Assembly (NCBI GenBank): GCA_946408295.1
Contig: CAMJRT010000002.1
Location: forward strand, 1-21,150
Source of the DNA: an uncultured Bacteroidales bacterium
GTDB lineage: Bacteria; Bacteroidota; Bacteroidia; Bacteroidales; UBA932
DNA: 21,150 nt
Direction: 5' to 3'
Below the pieces are notes generated by a model. The model saw only the letters and a program-made list of their open reading frames with translations, searched no databases and was not told the origin of the DNA. Within the stretch, counting starts at the first letter, position 1, and each line of letters begins with the position of its first letter. Shown here piece by piece: positions 1 through 6,177 of this stretch. A program made the translations under genes and the position numbers.

Positions 1-975
1 TACCTGATTCAGGTAAGGATATTCCGCAAAGGGGGTTTTCAGCAGTTCTCGCAAGTTGTCCAAAGCGCCGGGGATGCTGGCGATAAAATGCGCTTTCCGC
101 TCAAAATAGCCGCGAAAACCATACGCACCCAGCACTTGAAGGCTGCGGAACAGCACGAACACCCGCAGCCGGCGGCGGAAGGTCCCGCCATCGATGGACC
201 GGAATGGCTGCAAAGCCTGCAAATAAGCGTCTATGAGTTCCTGTTTCAACTCCTCGGAATAACTCGCGCGGGCCTGCCAGACAAAGGAAGCGACATCATA
301 TTCAATGGGCCCGCGGCGGCCTCCCTGAAAATCGATAAACCAGGGTCGGCCATCTTTGAGCATAATATTCCTTGCCTGGAAATCCCGGTATAAGAAGGTA
401 TTATCGTCCCCTTGCAGAAGGTCGGTCTTGAGCCGCTCGAAATCGTCCTGGAGCAACACTTCGTTGAACTCCAGCCCCGTCGCCTTGAGAAAACAATATT
501 TGAAATAATTCAGGTCAAAGTCCACGGTCCGGCCGTCAAAGGCGGGCTGGGGAAAACAGACGCTCCAATCCAAGCCCTCCCCTCCCAGGAACTGGAGGCG
601 GGGAAGCTGTGCCATCGCACTGCAAAGCAGGTCTTTTTCTTCGGGTGAATAATGGCCGGACTCCCGCCCCCCGGCCACGCGGTCAAAAAGCGATGTTTCC
701 CCCAGATCTTCTTGCAGGTACTCCCGTCCGTCTTCGCTCACCGCCAGCACGGCCGGGACATTCAGTCCTTTGCCGCGAAAATGGCGGGAGAGTGCGATAA
801 AAGCCTTGTTTTCTTCCAGGGAAGTACCGATAACGCCCATCAGCGAGGTCCCGTCCTCGCTTTTGAGGCGGATATAGCGCCGATGGCTGCCCGAAGCCGG
901 AAGTTCTTCTATGCAACAGGGCTGCTGTCCGCAGCAGGACGCGAACAAGGATAGCAAACGCTCTTTTGACACCAT
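1..975 (-). CDS. APH-family phosphotransferase, 3'-truncated by window edge
   Basis: An open minus-strand frame of 325 codons starts at the ATG at 975-973 and continues past the left edge without a stop. The kinase signature is clear: YRDFQARN (about residues 196-203) is a Brenner-type catalytic loop with Asp198 and Asn203, and IDFQGG (214-219) supplies the metal-binding Asp215, as in aminoglycoside/choline kinase-like folds. From knowledge of the group, Bacteroidetes proteins of this type often carry a RapZ-like C-terminal domain after residue ~330 and lie near a sugar nucleotidyltransferase, recalling the AmgK/MurU cell-wall recycling pair. Both would lie outside the window, so the substrate (probably a sugar) is inferred. 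It follows the NUDIX gene by 60 nt on the same strand with no clear TAnnTTTG box between them, so cotranscription is likely. True aminoglycoside resistance is unlikely. Confidence 0.85.
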   Translation of the reverse strand, partial: MVSKERLLSLFASCCGQQPCCIEELPASGSHRRYIRLKSEDGTSLMGVIGTSLEENKAFIALSRHFRGKGLNVPAVLAVSEDGREYLQEDLGETSLFDRVAGGRESGHYSPEEKDLLCSAMAQLPRLQFLGGEGLDWSVCFPQPAFDGRTVDFDLNYFKYCFLKATGLEFNEVLLQDDFERLKTDLLQGDDNTFLYRDFQARNIMLKDGRPWFIDFQGGRRGPIEYDVASFVWQARASYSEELKQELIDAYLQALQPFRSIDGGTFRRRLRVFVLFRSLQVLGAYGFRGYFERKAHFIASIPGALDNLRELLKTPFAEYPYLNQV

Positions 976-1035
976 AAAAATCTTCACAAAATGTTTTCTT
1001 TTATCTTTATCCCAATGACGATTCAAGGATTCTGC

Positions 1036-1425
1036 CTACCCTAATTCCGCAACAATCTTGGGAAGCAGAATCTCGTCTGCCGGCAGCCAGTTGACGGAAT
1101 GAATCTCATCCCTGGTCAGCCAGCGGGCGGCTTCGTGCTCGTTCAGATGCAGGGCGTCCGTCAGCAAGGAAGCCATATAACAATGCATCGTCAGATGAAA
1201 CTGGGGATAATCCCACTCGACCGTATAAAGGAATTTGTCGATGCTGATTTCCGCATCCAGTTCCTCGCGAATCTCGCGGGCAAGCGCCTGCTCGGGCGTT
1301 TCCCCCGCCTCCATCTTTCCGCCCGGGAATTCCCACCAGTCCTTGAAATCCCCATACCCGCGCTGGGTGGCAAAAATCCTGTCTCCCCTGCGGATAATCG
1401 CAGCCACTACTTCGATTCGCTTCAT
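1036..1425 (-). CDS. NUDIX hydrolase (MutT/CTP pyrophosphohydrolase-like)
   Basis: A 129-residue NUDIX protein. The NUDIX box runs from GGKMEAGE to REIREELDAEI, matching GX5EX7REUXEEXGU except that the late Gly is Asp. The metal-binding REXXEE core is intact. A preceding WWEFPGG is typical of small (d)NTP pyrophosphohydrolases that remove oxidised or non-canonical nucleotides such as 8-oxo-dGTP. The start was set at the ATG at 1425-1423 (protein begins MKRIEVVAAII). A longer frame opens at 1443, but that ATG would lie upstream of the expected transcription start and family members usually begin near the strand-forming IEVVAAII segment. The substrate cannot be read from the sequence. It probably leads a two-gene unit with the downstream kinase. 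Confidence 0.9.
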   Translation of the reverse strand: MKRIEVVAAIIRRGDRIFATQRGYGDFKDWWEFPGGKMEAGETPEQALAREIREELDAEISIDKFLYTVEWDYPQFHLTMHCYMASLLTDALHLNEHEAARWLTRDEIHSVNWLPADEILLPKIVAELG

Positions 1426-1431
1426 AATAGA

Positions 1432-1463
1432 CAAATGTAGCACTAAAACATAGTTTTGCCAAA
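1432..1463 (-). promoter_or_regulatory. Bacteroidetes-type promoter for NUDIX gene
   Basis: Read on the minus strand, TTTG (1463-1460) is followed after exactly 20 nt by TACATTTG (1439-1432). This matches the Bacteroidetes consensus TTTG-N19-21-TAnnTTTG. Only 6 nt separate the -7 box from the ATG at 1425, so the transcript would have almost no leader. Confidence 0.65.
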
Positions 1464-1495
1464 TTTTTTCAGGTCCCGAGCAAAGAAAAATTTCC

Positions 1496-1503
1496 TATCT
1501 TTG
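1496..1503 (+). promoter_or_regulatory. -7 box TATCTTTG for flavoprotein gene
   Basis: TATCTTTG matches TAnnTTTG and lies 22 nt before the ATG at 1526. No convincing -33 TTTG is seen at the expected distance. Confidence 0.5.
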
Positions 1504-1525
1504 CAGAAATCAATATGTAAAGAAT

Positions 1526-2248
1526 ATGGACCGTAGGGATTTCATTGAAAAATCGGCGCTGGCGGCAGGCGGCGTCCTGCTGTCGGCAAGCGGAGCGAAG
1601 GCATTGGAACATAAGGATAGCAAGAAAGATATGAAGGTACTACTCATCAACGGCAGCCCGCGTCCCAAGGGCAACACGTCCATCGCATTGGCCGAGGTGG
1701 CCAAACAGTTGAAACAAAACGGAATCGACAGCGAGACCGTATGGATTGGCAACAAGCCCGTCCGTGGCTGCATCGCTTGCAACAAATGCAAGACGAACCC
1801 CGGAGCGTGCGTCTTTAACGACGATGTCTGCAACAGCATCAGCGCCAAATTCGCGGAATGCGATGCGCTGATTGTGGGCTCTCCCGTTTACTGGGGCCAG
1901 CCGAACGGCGCCGTGCTGTCCGTCATCCAGCGTGCATTTTATTCCAACGGCGGCGAGATTGCCGGAAAGCCGGCCGCGGCCGTTGCCGTCTGCCGCAGGG
2001 GCGGTGCCACGGCCGCTTTCGAGGCGCTGAATATGCCCTTCCAGATGATGAATATGCCGGTGGTTGCCTCCCAATATTGGAACATCGTCTATGGCCGTGA
2101 AGCCGGCCAGGCGGCGTTGGACAAAGAGGGTATGCAAACGATGAGGGCGCTGGCCAACAATATGGCCTGGCTGTTGAAAGCCACGGAAGGCAAGCCCGCT
2201 CCCGGACGCGGCGACGAACCGTGGGAGCCGATGCATTTCATCCGATAA
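1526..2248 (+). CDS. Tat-exported NADPH-dependent FMN reductase/iron-sulfur flavoprotein
   Basis: A 240-residue flavodoxin-fold protein. The N-terminus MDRRDFIEKSALAAGG is a twin-arginine signal (RRDF plus a hydrophobic stretch) with a likely AxA cleavage near residues 24-26. The mature part has the FMN phosphate loop NGSPRPKGNTS (about 42-52) and a second flavin contact GSPVYWGQPNG (118-128). Between them Cys82, 85, 88 and 95 form CX2CX2CX6C, the compact motif known from Isf-type iron-sulfur flavoproteins, so a [4Fe-4S] cluster is plausible. An internal Met36 (MKVLLINGSPR) is where cytoplasmic relatives usually begin. The longer start is preferred because it yields a good Tat signal and a -7 box lies 22 nt upstream. 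The physiological partner is unknown. It stands alone, convergent with the peroxidase gene. Confidence 0.85.
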   Translation: MDRRDFIEKSALAAGGVLLSASGAKALEHKDSKKDMKVLLINGSPRPKGNTSIALAEVAKQLKQNGIDSETVWIGNKPVRGCIACNKCKTNPGACVFNDDVCNSISAKFAECDALIVGSPVYWGQPNGAVLSVIQRAFYSNGGEIAGKPAAAVAVCRRGGATAAFEALNMPFQMMNMPVVASQYWNIVYGREAGQAALDKEGMQTMRALANNMAWLLKATEGKPAPGRGDEPWEPMHFIR

Positions 2249-2296
2249 GCGATTGTTCTTTTTGTATTCTACTGAAAATAGATTCAGGATGTAGAC

Positions 2297-2839
2297 CTAC
2301 AACATCGCCTGGATGTCTTTCTCGATGTCTTCGGGCGTAGTTGTGGGAGGGAAGCGTTTGATGACGGAGCCGTCGCGGTTGACGAGGAACTTGGTGAAGT
2401 TCCACTGAATGTCACTCTTCTTTACGGCGCTCTTGCTCATAGCCTTGAAAAGAGTAGAAGCGGCCTTGGCCTTGAGGCCTTTGTACTCTTCGGTCGGAGC
2501 CTGCTCTTTCAGATATTCAAAAACAGGTTCGGCCTTCGGACCGTTGACCTCGCATTTGGCCATCAAAGGGAAGGTGACGCCGTGGTTGAGGCGGCAGAAC
2601 TCCGCAATTTCCCCGTCCGAACCCGGCTCCTGGCCGGCAAACTGGTCGCAAGGGAAGCCGAGAATGACCAGTCCCTGCTCTTTATACTTCTGATAGAGGG
2701 CCTCCAGGCCGTCGTACTGCGGGGTGAAACCGCACTTGGATGCGGTATTGACAACCATCAGGACTTTGCCTTCAAACTGTGCGAAGTCCACTTCTTTGCC
2801 CTTGTTGGAGAGGGTCTTGAATTCGTAAATTTTTGCCAT
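2297..2839 (-). CDS. Glutathione peroxidase-family thiol peroxidase
   Basis: A 180-residue non-selenium GPx that reduces peroxides using thiols, in bacteria usually via thioredoxin. The peroxidatic Cys36 lies in NTASKCGFT, Gln70 in AGQEPG, and Trp146-Asn147 in QWNFTKF, so the catalytic tetrad is complete. Cys64 (GFPCDQF) and Cys82 are also present. Cys36 and Cys82 match the peroxidatic and resolving cysteines of yeast Gpx3, suggesting a 2-Cys mechanism. The start at 2839 (MAKIYEF) is preferred to the ATG at 2881, which would add 14 atypical residues and overlap the upstream gene. It begins 14 nt after the DUF4491 stop, so the two are probably cotranscribed. No signal peptide; cytoplasmic. Confidence 0.93.
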   Translation of the reverse strand: MAKIYEFKTLSNKGKEVDFAQFEGKVLMVVNTASKCGFTPQYDGLEALYQKYKEQGLVILGFPCDQFAGQEPGSDGEIAEFCRLNHGVTFPLMAKCEVNGPKAEPVFEYLKEQAPTEEYKGLKAKAASTLFKAMSKSAVKKSDIQWNFTKFLVNRDGSVIKRFPPTTTPEDIEKDIQAML

Positions 2840-2853
2840 AATTGATATTTGTT

Positions 2854-3189
2854 TTAGATTTTTCGATGGCAAGATGAGCATTTTTCGCGCTTTTTCTGAT
2901 AATAATCATGGCGGGCCGGATTTTCCGGGAACCAGCCTTTCAACACACGCTGTTCCTGCTTGAACACTTCGTGGATGCTCCAGAAACTCGAAAAGGCCAC
3001 CGCCCCGGCAATCGTGGAAGCGATGAAGGATTCGACAAACAGCGAAAGGCAAAGGCTGATGAGACCGATGGCAAGGAAAATCCACCACGAGGATAAGCCC
3101 CAGCGGTACTCCCAACGAATGACCAGCGGATGGAATATGCCGATACAAGCAAAGACGGCCGCGCCGATAATGATTCCGTTAAAATTCAT
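2854..3189 (-). CDS. DUF4491-family small membrane protein
   Basis: A 111-residue membrane protein recognised as DUF4491 from its start MNFNGIIIGAA, the segment GIFHPLVIRWEYRWG, and WSIHEVFKQEQRVLKGWFPENP. Three membrane helices are visible (about 4-22, 33-52, 53-72). The positive loop after helix 1 and the Lys/Arg-rich tail suggest a cytoplasmic C-terminus. The family's function is unknown. The ATG at 3189 gives the family-typical N-terminus; a Met 8 codons upstream (3213) lies beside the promoter-like boxes and is less likely. It is first of a likely pair with the glutathione peroxidase, but that does not prove a redox role. Confidence 0.85.
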   Translation of the reverse strand: MNFNGIIIGAAVFACIGIFHPLVIRWEYRWGLSSWWIFLAIGLISLCLSLFVESFIASTIAGAVAFSSFWSIHEVFKQEQRVLKGWFPENPARHDYYQKKREKCSSCHRKI

Positions 3190-3210
3190 CTCGTAATATT
3201 TTGCAGGGTG

Positions 3211-3259
3211 CAAATTTACAGCAAATTTATCAAATCCAAGAGGTAACCCTGCAAAGATA
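3211..3259 (-). promoter_or_regulatory. Cluster of three -7-like boxes for DUF4491-peroxidase unit
   Basis: On the minus strand TATCTTTG (3259-3252), TAAATTTG (3229-3222) and TAAATTTG (3218-3211) all match TAnnTTTG. None has an ideal -33 element: the TTTG of the first box lies 22 nt before the second box. Which box is used cannot be decided from sequence alone. Confidence 0.4.
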
Positions 3260-3366
3260 GGTCTTTTTGGACTATCAAATCGTACAACACGAAAAAGTTT
3301 TTCCGCATTTTGAAAAAGTCAAGAAAAATTTTTCTTTTTCCGGGCATTTTTTCTTTTTGCAAACCG

Positions 3367-3374
3367 CATCTTTG
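3367..3374 (+). promoter_or_regulatory. Near-consensus -7 box for comM
   Basis: CATCTTTG differs from TAnnTTTG only at its first base and lies 18 nt before the ATG at 3393. It supports 3393 as the true start, since the frame's first ATG (3267) would be upstream of this promoter. Confidence 0.4.
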
Positions 3375-3392
3375 CGCAAAAAACGAACGCGT

Positions 3393-5069
3393 ATGATTGT
3401 AAATGTTTTGAGCGCAAAATGCATCGGCATCGAAGCGGTGCCGGTGACCGTGGAAGTGGATATCACCCCCGGGATTGGGATTCACCTGGTCGGGCTGGCT
3501 GATGTCGCCGTCAAAGAGAGCCTGTTGCGGACGGTGACGGCTCTGCAATCGCTGGGCTTCCGTATCCCGGGCAAGAAAATTGTCATCAATCTGGCGCCGG
3601 CCGACCTTCACAAAAAAGGAAGCGGCTATGACCTGCCCATCGCCCTGGGCATCATCGCCGCCTCCGAACAGGCCCTGCTGCCGCGACTGGGCGAACTGCT
3701 TTTTGTGGGAGAACTGGGGCTGGACGGGCACATCCGGACCATCCAGGGGGCCCTTCCCATTGTAGAAATGGCGGCCAGCCTGGGCGTAAAGGGGACGGTA
3801 CTCCCCTACGCGGCGGCGTTGGAGGCCTACGACTATGGGGAAGAAAACATCTATGCGGTGGATACGCTGACCGATGTATTGCGCATTGCGGGCGGGCAGG
3901 AAGAGGTATCCGATCTGCTGGTGCGCCACCGCCTGCAAACAAAGAAAGCGCACGAAGAAGAGCAGCCGGATGACAAAGCCAAGAGCGGACTTCCCTCGCC
4001 TTACCCTGATTTTGCGGACATTATCGGCCAGGATGCCGCCAAAAGAGGGATAGAAATCGCCGCCAGCGGTTGCCACAATGTGATTCTGGTCGGCCCCCCG
4101 GGCGCGGGGAAAAGTTCCTTAGCCAAGGCACTGGCAGGAATCTTGCCCGAAATGTCGCGGGAAGAGGCTTTGCAAACGAGTAAAATCTACTCCGTTTCGG
4201 GCATCTCCAGCGAGGGACTGATTCGCCGTCGTCCTTTCCGCCAGCCGCACTACACCTCCTCTCTCCCGGCTTTGCTGGGTGGCGGCAGCGACGCCGTACT
4301 TCCCGGAGAAGTGTCCCTGGCGCACAACGGCGTGCTCTTTCTGGATGAGTTCTGCGAAGCGCCCAAACGGGTAACAGAGTCGTTGCGCGCCCCCATCGAA
4401 GACCGCAAAGTGGTGATTTCGCGCCTGCGCTCGAAAGTGGAATTTCCTGCTTCCTTTATGTTGGTGGCGGCCACCAATCCCTGCCCCTGCGGCTATTATG
4501 GCGAAGGAAACCGCTGCATCTGCTCGGAAGGCCGTCGTCAGGCTTATCTGAGCAAACTCTCCGGTCCGATGATGGACCGCATCGATTTGCAACTTTGGCT
4601 CCATCCGGTGGAACCTGCCCGGCTGATGAGCAAGGAGCGGGGCGAGCCGTCCGCAGCAGTAGCGCGAAGGGTGGCGCTGGCGCGGGAGATTCAGCGCCGG
4701 CGCTTTGCCGGCGAGGGGATTTTCACGAACTCGCAGATGAACCAAAAACAACTGGACAAGTACTGCCCGCTCGATGCAGCCTGCCGTGATTTCCTTGAAA
4801 AACTGATGCTCCGGATGGGACTTTCCGCCCGTGCCTGCTCGCGCATCATCAAACTCGCCCGCACCATCGCGGACCTGGAGTCCGTCCAAACCTACTTGGA
4901 GAAGGCCTCGTCAGGCCTAGAGGCAAACTCAGCCCCGGGCCAGGCCCCCGCAAACTCATCCAGCGCCATGCCGTTTCCCGTCATCGAGCCCCTGCCCATC
5001 TCGCTGATGCACCTCTCCGAAGCCGCCACGTACCGTTTCCTCGACCGCATCACCCCCGAACCGTTTTGA
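3393..5069 (+). CDS. comM: YifB/ComM-family Mg-chelatase-like AAA+ ATPase
   Basis: A 558-residue protein with the ComM layout. The N-terminal domain (1-170) begins VNVLSAKCIGIEAVPV and contains INLAPADLHKKGSGYDLPIA. The AAA+ core has Walker A GPPGAGKS (234-241) and Walker B VLFLDEF (314-320). A cysteine set CPC...CIC (Cys364, 366, 375, 377) and a C-terminal helical domain follow. Characterised ComM is a hexameric branch-migration helicase that aids integration of DNA during natural transformation. The frame opens at 3267, but its first 42 codons are low-complexity and do not resemble the family, so the ATG at 3393 was chosen. Oddly, about 35 Pro/Ser/Ala-rich residues (about 506-540) separate the usual TIADLE helix from the terminal HLSEAATYRFLDR helix; the two are normally nearly adjacent. 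Confidence 0.93.
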   Translation: MIVNVLSAKCIGIEAVPVTVEVDITPGIGIHLVGLADVAVKESLLRTVTALQSLGFRIPGKKIVINLAPADLHKKGSGYDLPIALGIIAASEQALLPRLGELLFVGELGLDGHIRTIQGALPIVEMAASLGVKGTVLPYAAALEAYDYGEENIYAVDTLTDVLRIAGGQEEVSDLLVRHRLQTKKAHEEEQPDDKAKSGLPSPYPDFADIIGQDAAKRGIEIAASGCHNVILVGPPGAGKSSLAKALAGILPEMSREEALQTSKIYSVSGISSEGLIRRRPFRQPHYTSSLPALLGGGSDAVLPGEVSLAHNGVLFLDEFCEAPKRVTESLRAPIEDRKVVISRLRSKVEFPASFMLVAATNPCPCGYYGEGNRCICSEGRRQAYLSKLSGPMMDRIDLQLWLHPVEPARLMSKERGEPSAAVARRVALAREIQRRRFAGEGIFTNSQMNQKQLDKYCPLDAACRDFLEKLMLRMGLSARACSRIIKLARTIADLESVQTYLEKASSGLEANSAPGQAPANSSSAMPFPVIEPLPISLMHLSEAATYRFLDRITPEPF

Positions 5070-5073
5070 AATT

Positions 5074-6162
5074 ATGGAGCAACTGATACAATTGGATAAA
5101 GAATACGCTTCTTGGATTTTGGAGTTGGCTAAGCGGTATCGCTCAAGCCAAATCAAGGCTGCCGTAAAGGTCAATGATGAGATGCTCCGTTTTTATTGGT
5201 CAATCGGAGAAGATATAGAAAGACACAAGTATGAGAATCGATATGGCAGCTATTTTTATGAGAATGTCAGTAAAGATTTAAGGCGGACTCTCGGCCTGAA
5301 TCGTGGAATGTCCGAGACAACGATTAAATACGCCCATTACTTTTATCTTCTTTACAATCAGATTGTTGAAAATCATCAGCAAGATGCTGACGATTTCAAT
5401 TCGCCCATTCACAAACAAGAAGTCGACAAATCACAAATTATCTTTCGGATACCTTGGACACACCATCTATGCATCATTGACAAGGTGAAAGGGGATGCCA
5501 GAAAAGCGTTTTTCTTTGCGAGAAAATCCCTTGAAAACAATTGGAGCAGAGCAGTTCTTTTAAATTTCCTCTCGTCAGACCTCTACGAGCGTCAAGGCAC
5601 CGCTCAAACCAATTTCGAGCTTACTTTGCCTACTCCGGAAAGTGAACTCGCCATAGAACTCCTGAAGAGTCCTTACGATTTCTCTTTCCTTCCAGGTAAA
5701 GAAAAATACCAGGAAGCTGAGTTGAAGAGCGCCTTGATAGACCATATCACGAGCTTCTTGATTGAATTGGGAAAAGGCTTCAGTTTTGTCGGCAAGGAGT
5801 ATCGCCTGCTGACTGAAGGAAAAGAGAAATTCATCGACCTGCTATTCTACATCATTCCGCTACATCGTTATTGCGTCATTGAAGTCAAGATAACAGAATT
5901 TGATTTTCCCGATCTCGGTCAGCTGGCTGGCTATGTCGCTATGGTGGATGACCTAATAAACACAGAGCTTGAAAATCCGGCTATCGGCCTGCTCATTTGC
6001 AAGGAAAAAAATTCCGTGCTAGCCCGATATGCATTATCCACCATCAATCGGCCCATAGGAATTTCTGAATATGCGCTTACCCGCGAAGAGTTACCAGATG
6101 ATTTGAAGCACACCCTGCCATCTCCTGAAGAGATTGAGAAAGAATTGATGACAAAGCGCTAG
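5074..6162 (+). CDS. DUF1016/YhcG-type PD-(D/E)XK nuclease
   Basis: A 362-residue protein with the two-part DUF1016 (YhcG) architecture. An N-terminal helical/winged-helix region (about 10-170) contains FYWSIGEDI and YGSYFYENVSKDLR. A C-terminal PD-(D/E)XK nuclease region has Glu216, Asp255 (FIDLLFY), Glu270-x-Lys272 (IEVKI) and Gln283 (LGQLAGY), so the catalytic core appears intact. Family members often travel with restriction-modification or other mobile defence genes; their exact role is not well established. It starts 4 nt after the comM stop and could be read through from that promoter. Its base composition is visibly AT-richer than its neighbours, suggesting acquisition. It ends 15 nt from a convergent gene. 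No methylase or specificity subunit is in the window. Confidence 0.88.
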   Translation: MEQLIQLDKEYASWILELAKRYRSSQIKAAVKVNDEMLRFYWSIGEDIERHKYENRYGSYFYENVSKDLRRTLGLNRGMSETTIKYAHYFYLLYNQIVENHQQDADDFNSPIHKQEVDKSQIIFRIPWTHHLCIIDKVKGDARKAFFFARKSLENNWSRAVLLNFLSSDLYERQGTAQTNFELTLPTPESELAIELLKSPYDFSFLPGKEKYQEAELKSALIDHITSFLIELGKGFSFVGKEYRLLTEGKEKFIDLLFYIIPLHRYCVIEVKITEFDFPDLGQLAGYVAMVDDLINTELENPAIGLLICKEKNSVLARYALSTINRPIGISEYALTREELPDDLKHTLPSPEEIEKELMTKR

Positions 6163-6177
6163 TTTAAACAAGCCGCA

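Noticed and set aside
88..954. Several plus-strand open frames at the left end
   Set aside because: They are antisense to the phosphotransferase, whose minus-strand frame is open for 325 codons and carries kinase motifs.
2854..2883. CSSCH near the C-terminus of the DUF4491 protein resembles a c-type haem site (CXXCH)
   Set aside because: Positive-inside topology places this tail in the cytoplasm, where c-type haem is not attached. Treated as chance.
3322..3335. Perfect 14-nt palindrome AGAAAAATTTTTCT upstream of comM
   Set aside because: It has no loop and is pure A/T-tract sequence in an AT-rich divergent promoter region. It could be an operator, but nothing beyond symmetry supports that.
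3267..3392. Longer start for ComM adding 42 residues
   Set aside because: The added residues are Phe/Lys-rich, do not resemble the family, and lie upstream of the near-consensus -7 box at 3367.
6158..6173. Near-palindrome around GTTTAAAC between two convergent genes
   Set aside because: Too short, without a loop or T-run, to support a terminator call.
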